Positions 17,144 through 27,604 of a stretch of 64,000 nt of DNA are shown here, one piece after another. The stretch's first letter is position 1. Each line of letters begins with the position of its first letter. The notes beneath the pieces are model-generated. The model saw nothing but the letters and a program-made list of their open reading frames with translations. It made no database searches and had not been told where the DNA came from. Location: positions 1,116,001 to 1,180,000 of the forward strand of contig OZ240678.1 in assembly GCA_965198905.1 (NCBI GenBank), read 5' to 3'. A program made the translations under genes and the position numbers. Origin of the DNA: CAHJWH01 sp965198905. Lineage in GTDB: Bacteria; Pseudomonadota; Alphaproteobacteria; Caulobacterales; Caulobacteraceae.

Positions 17144-18261
17144 CACATCACCTCGATGTCGGCTTGCAGTGCGCCGGCGGTCTTGATGGCCTGCAGGATG
17201 GAGATCATGTCGCGGGGCGTGACGCCCAGCGCGTTCAGCCCCTTCACCAGCACCGCCAGCGACGCGCCGGACTTCAGCAGGATCAAATGGCGCCCCTTCT
17301 GCTCCTTGAACCCGACCTGGCTATTCGGGACGACGGTGGTCGTGCCTTGCGACAGCGGCGCGGGCTGGCTGACCAGGGGCGTCTCCTGCACCGAGATGGT
17401 CAGGTTGCCTTGGGCGATGGCGACGGTGGAGATGCGCACGTCGTCGCCCATCACCACCACCCCGTTCACCTCGTCGATCACCACCTTGGCCGGCACGTCG
17501 GGATCGACCTGCAGCTGCTCCACCGAGGTGACGAACTTGACGATGTTCTCCCCCGACGGCGGCCTGAGCGTCACGATGGTGGGGTTGTCGGGCGTCGCCG
17601 TGCCGGGAAAGCGGGCGTTGACCGCGGTTGCGATCCGCTCGGCGGTGGTGAAGTCGGGATTGTGCAGGGTCAGGCGAAGGCTGGCCATGTGGGAGAAGTC
17701 GAAGCCGATCTCGCGCTCCACCGTGCCGCCGTCGGCGATCCGGCCCGCCGTCGGCACGCCCCGGGTGATCGAGGAGCCCGACGCGCCGCCGGCCGAGATG
17801 GCGCCGGTCTGCACCGTCCCCTGCGCCACCGAATAGACCTCCCCGTCCGCGCCCAGCAGCGGGGTGACCAGCAGCGTGCCGCCGAGCAGGCTCTTGGAGT
17901 CGCCCATGGCCGACACGGTCACATCGATCGAGGAGCCCGAGGCGGAAAACGCCGGCAGGCTGGCGGTGACCATGACCGCGGCGATGTCCTTGGTGTCGAT
18001 ATTGGTGGTGTTGCGGGTGTTCACACCCAGCCGCTCCAGCATCGACTGCAGGCTCTGCTGGGTGAAGGGCGAGTTACGCAGGCTGTCGCCGGTGCCGTTC
18101 AGCCCCACCACTAGCCCGTAGCCCACCAGCTTGTTCTGCCGCACGCCCTCGAAGGAGACCACGTCCTTGATCCGCGAGGTCGCCGCCGCGGGAGCCGCGA
18201 GCGCACCGAACGCCGTGACGAGGCCCAGGAGCATCGCCGACAGCCTGCCAAACCTCGACAT
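17143..18261 (-). CDS. flgI: flagellar P-ring protein FlgI
   Basis: P-ring subunit, 372 residues. A signal peptide runs MSRFGRLSAMLLGLVTAFGA to about 'APAAATS'; the mature start 'SRIKDVVSFEGVRQNKLVGY' and 'GLNGTGDSLRNSPFTQQ' are unmistakable, and 'LNALGVTPRDMISILQAIK' closes the protein. I use the ATG at 18261, which starts directly with the signal peptide; the longer frame adds Arg/Pro-rich residues. A sigma-54-type -24/-12 element lies about 66 bases upstream. It heads the flgI/rod-binding/flbY operon, divergent from fliX. Confidence 0.97.
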   Translation of the reverse strand: MSRFGRLSAMLLGLVTAFGALAAPAAATSRIKDVVSFEGVRQNKLVGYGLVVGLNGTGDSLRNSPFTQQSLQSMLERLGVNTRNTTNIDTKDIAAVMVTASLPAFSASGSSIDVTVSAMGDSKSLLGGTLLVTPLLGADGEVYSVAQGTVQTGAISAGGASGSSITRGVPTAGRIADGGTVEREIGFDFSHMASLRLTLHNPDFTTAERIATAVNARFPGTATPDNPTIVTLRPPSGENIVKFVTSVEQLQVDPDVPAKVVIDEVNGVVVMGDDVRISTVAIAQGNLTISVQETPLVSQPAPLSQGTTTVVPNSQVGFKEQKGRHLILLKSGASLAVLVKGLNALGVTPRDMISILQAIKTAGALQADIEVM

Positions 18262-18326
18262 CAACACTCGACTCCGCGCCGCGACGGGCGCTGGGGCCGC
18301 AACCGAGCGACCCGGCTCCCCGCCTT

Positions 18327-18341
18327 GCCATCGGCGTGCCA
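18327..18341 (-). promoter_or_regulatory. sigma-54 -24/-12 promoter for flgI operon
   Basis: On the minus strand the sequence is TGGCACGCCGATGGC, which differs from the TGGCACG-N4-TTGC consensus at one position and keeps the invariant GG and GC at the right spacing. The predicted transcription start is near 18315, about 54 bases before the flgI ATG. Late flagellar genes in Caulobacter are RpoN-dependent, which fits. Confidence 0.75.
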
Positions 18342-18423
18342 CGGCGGCGGGCGGCGAAACCCGTATGCGGGCGGGCCTCCCGCACGGCCCTCCCCCGCCG
18401 GCGGGCAAAAGCTGCCGGGCGCG

Positions 18424-18440
18424 TTAACCGTATCGGAACC
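18424..18440 (+). promoter_or_regulatory. possible CtrA half-site upstream of fliX
   Basis: TTAACCGTATCGGAACC contains one good TTAAC half and a degenerate second half at the CtrA spacing (TTAA-N7-TTAA). It lies about 52 bases before the fliX start. Early flagellar genes in Caulobacter are CtrA-controlled, but only one half-site matches. Confidence 0.3.
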
Positions 18441-18491
18441 AAGCAAGGCAAGACTCGCCCCGAGTTCGAGGGGCCGCGCAAGCGCGACGAC

Positions 18492-18920
18492 ATGAAGGTC
18501 AACGGATCCGCCAGTCCGACCGCCGCCGCAGGCCGCGGGGCCAGCCGCCCCGTAGCCGGCGGCTTTGCGCCGAGCGCCGGCGCCCCCGCCGAGGACGCCG
18601 CCCCCGCCGCCCGGGCCTCGGCCGCGAGCGCGGTGGCGTCGCTCGACGCCCTGCTGGCGCTGCAGGAGACCTCCACCCCGCTCGAGCGCCGCCGCCGGGC
18701 GGTGCGCCGGGCCGGGCGCATCCTGGACGCCCTGGACGAGCTCCACCTCGCCGTGCTCGACCCCGAGGCGTTGGACGGCGTCGCGCTGCAGCAACTGCAG
18801 GGCGCGGTGCGCGAGGCGCGCGGCGACACCGAGGACGCGGGCCTGGACGCCCTGCTCGAGCAGATCGAGATTCGCGCCGCCGTCGAAATGGCCAAGCGCG
18901 AGATGAGGCCGCCCGCTTGA
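18492..18920 (+). CDS. fliX: flagellar assembly regulator FliX
   Basis: FliX couples class II basal-body assembly to activity of the sigma-54 activator FlbD. The 142-residue protein starts MKVNGSASPTAAAGRG, with the C-terminal helical core 'ALLALQETSTPLERRRRAVR' and 'ILDALDELHLAVLDPEAL' typical of the family, and ends 'VEMAKREM'. The ATG at 18492 matches the family N-terminus; a longer frame from 18336 is only Arg-rich. It is divergent from flgI, the arrangement known in Caulobacter. Confidence 0.92.
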   Translation: MKVNGSASPTAAAGRGASRPVAGGFAPSAGAPAEDAAPAARASAASAVASLDALLALQETSTPLERRRRAVRRAGRILDALDELHLAVLDPEALDGVALQQLQGAVREARGDTEDAGLDALLEQIEIRAAVEMAKREMRPPA

Positions 18921-18998
18921 CGAATGGTCGCACGGCGCACGTCTTGGACGCGCTTCGTTTGCACAGACCTCGCAAGACGGCTATAGGCCCGCCACAAT

Positions 18999-19469
18999 GT
19001 GGCCCAATACGTGAGTTCGTCGATGCAGGCGTTCGCGGCAATGATTGAAGCGCCCACCCTCCCCGTGCTGGAGGTTTATCGTCCAAGCGACGAGGAACCC
19101 TTCATGAGCGGCCGGCAGGTCGAGTATTTCCGGCGAAAACTGTTGGGCTGGAAGGACGATCTGCTTCGCGAGTCCCGCGAAACCATCGCCCTGCTGCAGA
19201 CCGTGACCGAGAACCACCCCGACGTCGCCGACCGCGCCTCCTCAGAGGCCGACCGCGCCATCGAATTGCGCGCCCGCGACCGCCAGCGCAAACTGATCGC
19301 CAAGATCGACGCGGCCCTGCGCCGGATCGAGGACGGCTCCTACGGCTATTGCGAAGAGACCGGCGAGCCCATCGGCCTGCGTCGCCTCGACGCCCGCCCC
19401 ATCGCCACCCTCAGCGTCGAAGCCCAGGAACGCCACGAACGCCGCGAACGGGTGCACAGGGACGACTGA
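18999..19469 (+). CDS. dksA: DksA/TraR-type transcription factor
   Basis: DksA binds the RNA polymerase secondary channel and works with ppGpp. 'PFMSGRQVEYFRRKLLGWKD' and 'DVADRASSEADRAIELRARD' are the coiled-coil tip region, with 'DRAS' carrying the functional acidic residue. The C-terminal zinc-finger region keeps only one Cys ('YGYCEETGEPIGLRRL'); the other three positions are non-Cys, as in zinc-independent DksA forms. Start is uncertain: GTG at 18999 is used here; GTG 19011 and ATG 19023 are alternatives. It lies downstream of fliX on the same strand. Confidence 0.92.
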   Translation: MAQYVSSSMQAFAAMIEAPTLPVLEVYRPSDEEPFMSGRQVEYFRRKLLGWKDDLLRESRETIALLQTVTENHPDVADRASSEADRAIELRARDRQRKLIAKIDAALRRIEDGSYGYCEETGEPIGLRRLDARPIATLSVEAQERHERRERVHRDD

Positions 19470-19558
19470 GCGCCAAGCCGCTCTTCGGTAAAGGCCTGAA
19501 CCGCCCACGGGGTCACGGTCGCCTGGCGGCGCCCTGCGCGTACAGCCCAACCGTCCGT

Positions 19559-20076
19559 TCAGGGCTTCCTGGAGGTGTCGTGAACGCTGATGCGGTCGAT
19601 CCAGCCTACGCCTTCCGCATACAGCGCCACCGGCTCGCCCTTGTCGGTCAGATAGCGGCTGATGTCCTTTTCGGCAGGCGTGAGGTCGCTTGCAGCGAAG
19701 ACCCTGAAGACGAAGTCGGCGCAGTTGTTCAAGGCGAGGCTGTAGCCGAGGCCGCCGTTTGTGGCCGTGGACAGCGCCTGCGAGAGGGCGACCGCCAGCA
19801 TGGCGTTGTAGTTCCTGTCGCTGACGATCACATAATGGACGTGGGCATGGACGTTCGGCTCCGCGAACACACCCCCCTTTATCCCGCCAGGCCCACGGCG
19901 AACGGGTGCACGCGCCCTTTCACGTCTCGGCCCTGCGCGTTGTAGCCGTAAGTGCCCTCGTTCGCGCCGTGACGGTAGAAGGTCAGGTTGACGTGCCCGG
20001 TGTGCAGGCCCGTGTTGGCCGGATATTCGTTGACTGCCACGACATCACGGACCCGCAACGACGCCGGCAGGATCAT
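19559..20076 (-). pseudogene. permuted papain-fold (NlpC/P60- or Lnb-like) gene with frameshift
   Basis: Two adjoining frames make one protein. The first (start 20076) has 'TGLHTGHVNLTFYRHGAN' and ends 'FAVGLAG' at a TAA; the second continues 'GGVFAEPNVHAHVHYVIVSD' to 'YSLALNNCADFVFRVFAAS'. One extra base before the TAA would give GLAG-IKGG and a 172-residue protein. The order His-first, then NNCADFV, is that of permuted papain-like amidases or acyltransferases. Its start overlaps the stop of the upstream membrane-protein gene (ATGA). The break may be a real mutation or a sequencing error in a G-rich stretch. No signal peptide is visible. Confidence 0.6.
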
Positions 20077-20531
20077 GACCGGCTGCGGGCAGGTGCGATG
20101 GCGAGCGCGAGGCTGGCGACCGGCCAGGAAAAGACCCCGCAGACGGTCAAGATCGCGAGAGCCTTGACGAAGGTCGAGGGTTCAGGAGCGGGCGTAGCCG
20201 TCTCCGATGGGTAGAGGCCGGTGAGCAGGTTTAGCCCCCAGAACGCGACCGCCGACAGGTACGGTGCGGCGTGCAATCCCCAGAGCCGAGCCGAAGCCGC
20301 CCGCCGGGCGCTGATCAGGTGCCAGACGACAGCCGCCGCGAGGAGAACGGCCCACGGCAAGCCAGTCGAAGGCCCGAACATATGGCCGGCCCAAATGACG
20401 ATCACCGTCGTGACCAGGGCTGTGGCGAGGCTGAGCGCCCCATAGCCAAGCCGCCCGCGCGGGCTCACATACGCGCCGACCGACTCTCCGAGAGAAGGCC
20501 GACTTGGAGTGGCGTGACCAGAGGCGTCCAT
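20073..20531 (-). CDS. four-span membrane protein
   Basis: A 152-residue protein with hydrophobic segments 'ALSLATALVTTVIVIWAGH', 'LPWAVLLAAAVVWHLI', 'APYLSAVAFWGLNLLTGL' and 'ALAILTVCGVFSWPVASLAL'. The ATG at 20531 has GGAG eight bases upstream; an in-frame TTG at 20552 is weaker. It is translationally coupled to the frameshifted papain-fold gene, so the pair may be an effector/immunity-type or enzyme/partner module. Function unknown. Confidence 0.7.
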   Translation of the reverse strand: MDASGHATPSRPSLGESVGAYVSPRGRLGYGALSLATALVTTVIVIWAGHMFGPSTGLPWAVLLAAAVVWHLISARRAASARLWGLHAAPYLSAVAFWGLNLLTGLYPSETATPAPEPSTFVKALAILTVCGVFSWPVASLALAIAPARSRS

Positions 20532-21176
20532 GCAACTCTCCGCTGCAGTCAACTTAATTGACCCGTACGTGCGAAGGTAGCGCCAATGAGCTTTTCGTCA
20601 CCCGCTTCGATCGGGGGATATCAGCCCCGAGTTGGACTTGGCCCTCAGACTGTCGACTTGTACAGGACGGCTCGCATGACTCATAGGTTGCCTTTTCTCA
20701 CAAGGCGGAAATAAGGCCCATATCCGATATAATGGGCCATAACCCAACTCCAAAGATGGCGATCCTGCTATAAAGGTGACAAACGTTTGAGCTTGGATGA
20801 ATTGCAAGTTACTCAGAGCCAGATAGCGTCCAGATTTAAACCACTCACAGCTATCCGGCAGATCACTTTTAGCAGCCACTTTCGACTTACTATTTGCCGG
20901 CTTGGCTTCACTTACCTAAAATGCTCCACTCCAACATATTGCAGCTGGCTTTAGCGGAACGACATCATCGTATTGAGTTTCTTCTTTGGTGTATGCCTCA
21001 GAAAGTGCACCGCCACAATGAACTCCCGTTGACCTATAGTGACTTTGCGACAGCCTCCGCCAACACAAAGGATTTAACTCACTCCTAAGTTCTTGCTCCG
21101 TTCCCCATGCCGCGCTACCCTCTCGCCCTACATATGAGGATCGCGCCGGAGCGGACGGTGCAGCTCTGGATGGCCC
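20532..21176. other. lower-G+C intergenic patch with a degraded minus-strand frame
   Basis: About 645 bases with clearly lower G+C than the surroundings. On the minus strand one frame from about 21090 to 20598 is open except for a single TAG at 20916-20918. It includes 'GGALSEAYTKEETQYDDVVP' and then 'KSDLPDSCEWFKSGRYLALS'. The part from 20879 (GTG) to 20598 could be translated as 93 residues. No family recognised; it may be the remains of an acquired gene. The uvrA promoter should lie at its right end. Confidence 0.4.
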
Positions 21177-24104
<2,928 letters not shown>

Positions 24105-24273
24105 GCGCAGAGCTTGCGCGAACGCTCCAAGATCGGCAATCTGCTTATCCACGGCAGGTTCGTTGCGGCTCCTGCGCCAAGCGGACCTAGCGGCCGGCAT
24201 CCTCACCTCGGGCATGACCTTGGATGAGCGTGATGAGCACTCCTGGGCGCCGTTTTCGGTGCGGAGAATGGTT

Positions 24274-24636
24274 ATGTCGCTCCTGTTGCTAGCCGCTGCA
24301 GCGATCGTGATGCAGACGGGACCTGTGCTGGACCCCACCCATCTGCCGCCGAATATCCAGCTCGTCTTCCCCAACATCGGGGCGCCGGTCGTGCTGACCA
24401 ACGTGCCGGCGTCCGGCGGGGCGGCTCCGCCGACCCCGCATGACCTGGCCGGCCCGGTCGACCAAACCATCTGTAAGTTGTACGCCACGACCGGAACGCG
24501 GTTCATGCGGTCGGAATGCCGGACGCGCGCCGAGTGGAATGCGATCGGCGTGTATTCCCGCGAGGCTACGCTCGGCCTGCAGTCCGGCCAGAACGGCTAC
24601 AGCAATCAGGATCCCGTCCGTTTCAACGGCAGATAG
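24274..24636 (+). CDS. small secreted protein with C-x12-C motif (paralogue 1)
   Basis: A 121-residue exported protein. Start ATG 24274 has GGAG seven bases upstream and leads into MSLLLLAAAAIVMQTGP, a signal peptide; a longer upstream frame lacks support. The mature end carries 'ICKLYATTGTRFMRSECRT' and 'AEWNAIGVYSREA', almost the same pattern as the next gene, so the two are tandem paralogues. The two Cys residues probably form a disulfide in the periplasm. Function unknown. Confidence 0.7.
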   Translation: MSLLLLAAAAIVMQTGPVLDPTHLPPNIQLVFPNIGAPVVLTNVPASGGAAPPTPHDLAGPVDQTICKLYATTGTRFMRSECRTRAEWNAIGVYSREATLGLQSGQNGYSNQDPVRFNGR

Positions 24637-24651
24637 ACACAGGAGTTTGAC

Positions 24652-24927
24652 ATGCGCGTTTTCCTAAGCCTCACCCTCCTCGGCATGGCTGCAGGCGCAG
24701 GGCCGGCCGCCGCCCAGGCGCCCAAGGCGACCGCTGTTCCGGCCGTCAACGCTGCGCCGGCCAAGACCGCGGCCTCCGACAAGATGGTCTGCAAGGCGAT
24801 CGCCAGCACCGGCACCCGCTTCGTCAAGCACGACTGCCGCACCCAGGCGGAGTGGGACCAGATCGCCGCGGACAGCCGCCAGGCGACCCAGGACATGACC
24901 GACCACTCCTTCGCCGCCGGGCATTAG
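24652..24927 (+). CDS. small secreted protein with C-x12-C motif (paralogue 2)
   Basis: A 91-residue protein with signal peptide MRVFLSLTLLGMAAGAGPAA (cleavage near AAAQA) and a good AGGAG site upstream. The mature part has 'VCKAIASTGTRFVKHDCRT' and 'AEWDQIAADSRQAT', the motif shared with the preceding gene 15 bases upstream. Tandem duplication with divergence outside the motif. Function unknown. Confidence 0.75.
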   Translation: MRVFLSLTLLGMAAGAGPAAAQAPKATAVPAVNAAPAKTAASDKMVCKAIASTGTRFVKHDCRTQAEWDQIAADSRQATQDMTDHSFAAGH

Positions 24928-24947
24928 CCCCGGCGTTTGGAGGCGCG

Positions 24948-26018
24948 TCAGCGCGCCGTGAGCGGCGGCAGCGCCGCGAAGGGCGAGAAGCCGTAGTGCT
25001 TCAGCCACCGTACGTCGCTGGTGAACATGTCGCGAAGATCGGCCATGCCGTATCTTAGCATGGCCAGGCGGTCGATGCCGAAGCCGAAGGCGAAGCCCTG
25101 CCACTCGGCAGGGTCCAGGCCGCAGTTCGCCAGCACCTTGGGGTGGACCATACCGCAGCCCACGACCTCCAGCCAGTCGGTCCCCTGCCCGATCCTGATC
25201 TGGCCGCCAGACCGGTCGCATTGAATGTCCATCTCCGCCGACGGTTCGGTGAAGGGGAAGTGGTGCGGGCGAAACCGCGTGGTCACGCCCGCCGTCTCGA
25301 AGAACCGCTCCACAAAGCTGTCCAGCGTCCACTTCAGGTGGCCCATGTGGATGGCGCGGTCGATCACCAGCCCCTCCATCTGGTGGAACATGGGGGTGTG
25401 GGTCTGGTCGCTGTCGCAGCGATAGGTGCGGCCCGGCGCGATGATGCGGATCGGCGGCGCCTGCTCCATCATGGTCCGCACCTGCACCGGCGAGGTGTGG
25501 GTGCGCAGCACACGGCGCTCGCCGTCCGGTCCGGGATTGAAGAAGAAGGTGTCGTGCATCTCCCGCGCCGGGTGCTTGGGCGGGAAGTTCAGGGCGGTGA
25601 AGTTGTGGAAGTCGTCCTCGATGTCCGGCCCCTCCGCCACCGTGAACCCCATCTCGGCGAAGATGGCGATCATCTCGTCCAAGGTGCGAAGCGTGGGGTG
25701 CAGCGAACCCCTGCGCCGGAGTGGCGGCGGCAGGGTGAGGTCCAGCCGCTCCGAGGCGAGCTGGGCGTCCAACGCTTGCGCTTCCAGCGTTTCACGGCGG
25801 GTCGCGATGCGAGCTTGGACGATGTCACGCAACCCGTTGATCTGCGGCCCGCGCTCCCGCCGCTCGTCCGGGCTCATGGCGCCCAGCGACTTCAACAGGG
25901 CGGAGATGGAACCCTGCTTGCCGAGGGCGGAGACGCGGACGGCCTCGAGCGCCGTGATATCCCGCGCGGAGTCGATGGCGACAAAGATATCAGCTTCTAG
26001 CGTGGGGAGCTCGGACAT
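24948..26018 (-). CDS. pheS: phenylalanyl-tRNA synthetase alpha subunit
   Basis: Class II aminoacyl-tRNA synthetase subunit, 356 residues. Motif 2 'VLRTHTSPVQVRTM' and 'GRTYRCDSDQTHTPMFHQME', and motif 3 'GFAFGFGIDRLAMLRYGM' are present, after the N-terminal coiled-coil region. It follows rplT across a palindromic repeat. The beta subunit gene pheT, which usually follows directly, is not present; the next gene is convergent. Confidence 0.97.
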   Translation of the reverse strand: MSELPTLEADIFVAIDSARDITALEAVRVSALGKQGSISALLKSLGAMSPDERRERGPQINGLRDIVQARIATRRETLEAQALDAQLASERLDLTLPPPLRRRGSLHPTLRTLDEMIAIFAEMGFTVAEGPDIEDDFHNFTALNFPPKHPAREMHDTFFFNPGPDGERRVLRTHTSPVQVRTMMEQAPPIRIIAPGRTYRCDSDQTHTPMFHQMEGLVIDRAIHMGHLKWTLDSFVERFFETAGVTTRFRPHHFPFTEPSAEMDIQCDRSGGQIRIGQGTDWLEVVGCGMVHPKVLANCGLDPAEWQGFAFGFGIDRLAMLRYGMADLRDMFTSDVRWLKHYGFSPFAALPPLTAR

Positions 26019-26042
26019 GGATCACCGCCAGCGGCCGTGCGG

Positions 26043-26129
26043 CGGACCCCCACCCAGACCCTCCCCTCATGGGGGAGGGAACACCGGCGCGCTCCCTCCC
26101 CCATGAGGGGAGGGTCGGGGTGGGGGTCC
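26043..26129. repeat. 87-bp palindromic element between rplT and pheS
   Basis: Two long complementary arms: GGACCCCCACCC then ACCCTCCCCTCATGGGGGAG on the left, and CTCCCCCATGAGGGGAGGGT then GGGGTGGGGGTCC on the right, with a short GC-rich loop. It would form a strong hairpin in the rpmI-rplT-pheS transcript and resembles a dispersed intergenic element. Confidence 0.85.
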
Positions 26130-26149
26130 ACCCCCGCGCGTGTTCCGAC

Positions 26150-26509
26150 CTAAGCCGCGAGTGCGGTGCGGACCTGTTCCGCGATGGCCTTGAAGCCCGC
26201 GGGATCCTGGCCGGCGATGTCGGCGAGCACCTTGCGGTCCATCTCCACGCCGGCAAGACTCAACCCGTGGATGAACTGCGAGTAGGTGAAGCCCTCTTCC
26301 CGCGCCGCCGCGTTGATCCGCTGAATCCACAGCGAGCGGAAGGTGCGCTTGTTCACCTTGCGGTCGCGATAGGCGTATTGCCCGGCGCGATCCACCGCGG
26401 CCTTGGCGACGCGGATGGTGTTCTTGCGCCGGCCGTAGAAGCCCTTGGCCTTTTCGAGAACCTTCTTGTGACGGGCGTGGGCCGTCACGCCCCTCTTTAC
26501 GCGAGCCAT
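26150..26509 (-). CDS. rplT: 50S ribosomal protein L20
   Basis: The 119-residue basic protein starts MARVKRGVTAHARHKKVLE and contains 'FYGRRKNTIRVAKAAVDR' and 'NAAAREEGFTYSQFIHGL', the L20 signature. It lies 65 bases downstream of rpmI. L20 often regulates this operon translationally; no specific leader structure was identified here. Confidence 0.98.
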   Translation of the reverse strand: MARVKRGVTAHARHKKVLEKAKGFYGRRKNTIRVAKAAVDRAGQYAYRDRKVNKRTFRSLWIQRINAAAREEGFTYSQFIHGLSLAGVEMDRKVLADIAGQDPAGFKAIAEQVRTALAA

Positions 26510-26574
26510 GTCATTTCACCTTGTATGTCTGTGCGGGTCTTTAGCGTGCGAAGATCGGATGCGGCGCGACGGCG

Positions 26575-26775
26575 CTAACCGTAGGGCAGCATGTAAGCCT
26601 TGATCTTCGGCGCATCGGACTTGGACAGCACCTTGGTGCCGCGGTTCTGGCGGATGTACTTGGAGTTGTGGCTGATCAGGCGGTGGCGCTTGCCGGCGAC
26701 GCCGGCCTTGACCATTCCCGAGGCCGTGATCTTGAAGCGCTTTTTCGCGCCCGACTTGGTCTTCAACTTCGGCAT
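26575..26775 (-). CDS. rpmI: 50S ribosomal protein L35
   Basis: A 66-residue basic protein, MPKLKTKSGAKKRFKITASG at its N-terminus and 'KRHRLISHNSKYIRQNRGTK' inside, the standard L35 sequence. First visible gene of the rpmI-rplT-pheS operon; infC is not directly upstream. Confidence 0.98.
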   Translation of the reverse strand: MPKLKTKSGAKKRFKITASGMVKAGVAGKRHRLISHNSKYIRQNRGTKVLSKSDAPKIKAYMLPYG

Positions 26776-26911
26776 TTTGCACGCAACCGCGATGAAGCGG
26801 CTGCTCCTCTAAGACAGCATGACAAGCCGCCATGGCATGCCAATGGCCAGGCGGCTCCGGAAAGGCGACGCTTCTACGGGAAGACGCCCGGTTGGGCAAG
26901 TGACGCCACGA

Positions 26912-27490
26912 TCAGGCCGCGGGCTTCAAGACCGGCGCATCTGTCGGAAGGAGCGGCGCAGGCTCCTGCAGGAGCGGAACGAGGATCGTGTTCAGCGCCG
27001 CCAGGTCGAACGCACCCGCCTTCGCGTAACGCACGACCCCGGCCCGGTCGATGACGTAGTTGGTCGGCACGCCATCGGGCGCGCCATAGCCACCGTGCAG
27101 GTAGCGGACCAAGGGAACGGTCAGGGCCTTGGCCAGCGGCTGAAGCTGCGTCAGAGGCAGAGAGTCCTGCGTCGTGACAGCGATGACCCTCAGCCCGTAT
27201 TTCTGCTGCGCCTTGTAGTAATAATCCAGGATCGGCAGCTCTCGCTTGCAGGGTCCGCACCACGTCGCCCAGAAGTTGATGACCAGTACCTGACCTCGGT
27301 AATCCTTCAGCGAGATCTTGCGGCCGTCCAGCATGGCGGCGGTGAAATCGGGGGCGGGCTGTCCGACCCTTGGGACCGACGGGAACAGCGACCAGGCTGC
27401 GGCCGGTGCGGCGCCTGTGAGGGCCGCCAGGAGTCCCGCAGCCGCGAGCGCCTCCGCGGCCCTGGCCGGTTTGAAAGAACCACGACGCAT
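26912..27490 (-). CDS. TlpA/ResA-like periplasmic thioredoxin
   Basis: A 192-residue exported thioredoxin-fold protein. The signal peptide (MRRGSFKPARAAEALAAAGL to APAAA) is followed by 'GQPAPDFTAAMLDGRKISLK', 'VLVINFWATWCGPCKRELPI' with the CxxC site, and 'GVPTNYVIDRAGVVRY' with the cis-Pro region. Predicted role is thiol-disulfide exchange in the periplasm, for example in cytochrome c maturation. The ATG at 27490 is chosen because it begins the signal peptide; the frame extends further upstream without support. Confidence 0.92.
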   Translation of the reverse strand: MRRGSFKPARAAEALAAAGLLAALTGAAPAAAWSLFPSVPRVGQPAPDFTAAMLDGRKISLKDYRGQVLVINFWATWCGPCKRELPILDYYYKAQQKYGLRVIAVTTQDSLPLTQLQPLAKALTVPLVRYLHGGYGAPDGVPTNYVIDRAGVVRYAKAGAFDLAALNTILVPLLQEPAPLLPTDAPVLKPAA

Positions 27491-27604
27491 GACTTCGCCT
27501 CCAAGGCCGCGAGCAGGACCAGAATTGATCCAATCCTGCACAACGACAAGGCGAGATGCATGTGGGCGCTTGACGCGGCGGCGATCGGCTCGACCATAGT
27601 CTGC

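Noticed and set aside
26819..27604. N-terminal extension of gamma-glutamyltransferase to 843 residues
   Set aside because: The extension is antisense to the thioredoxin gene and would bury the signal peptide.
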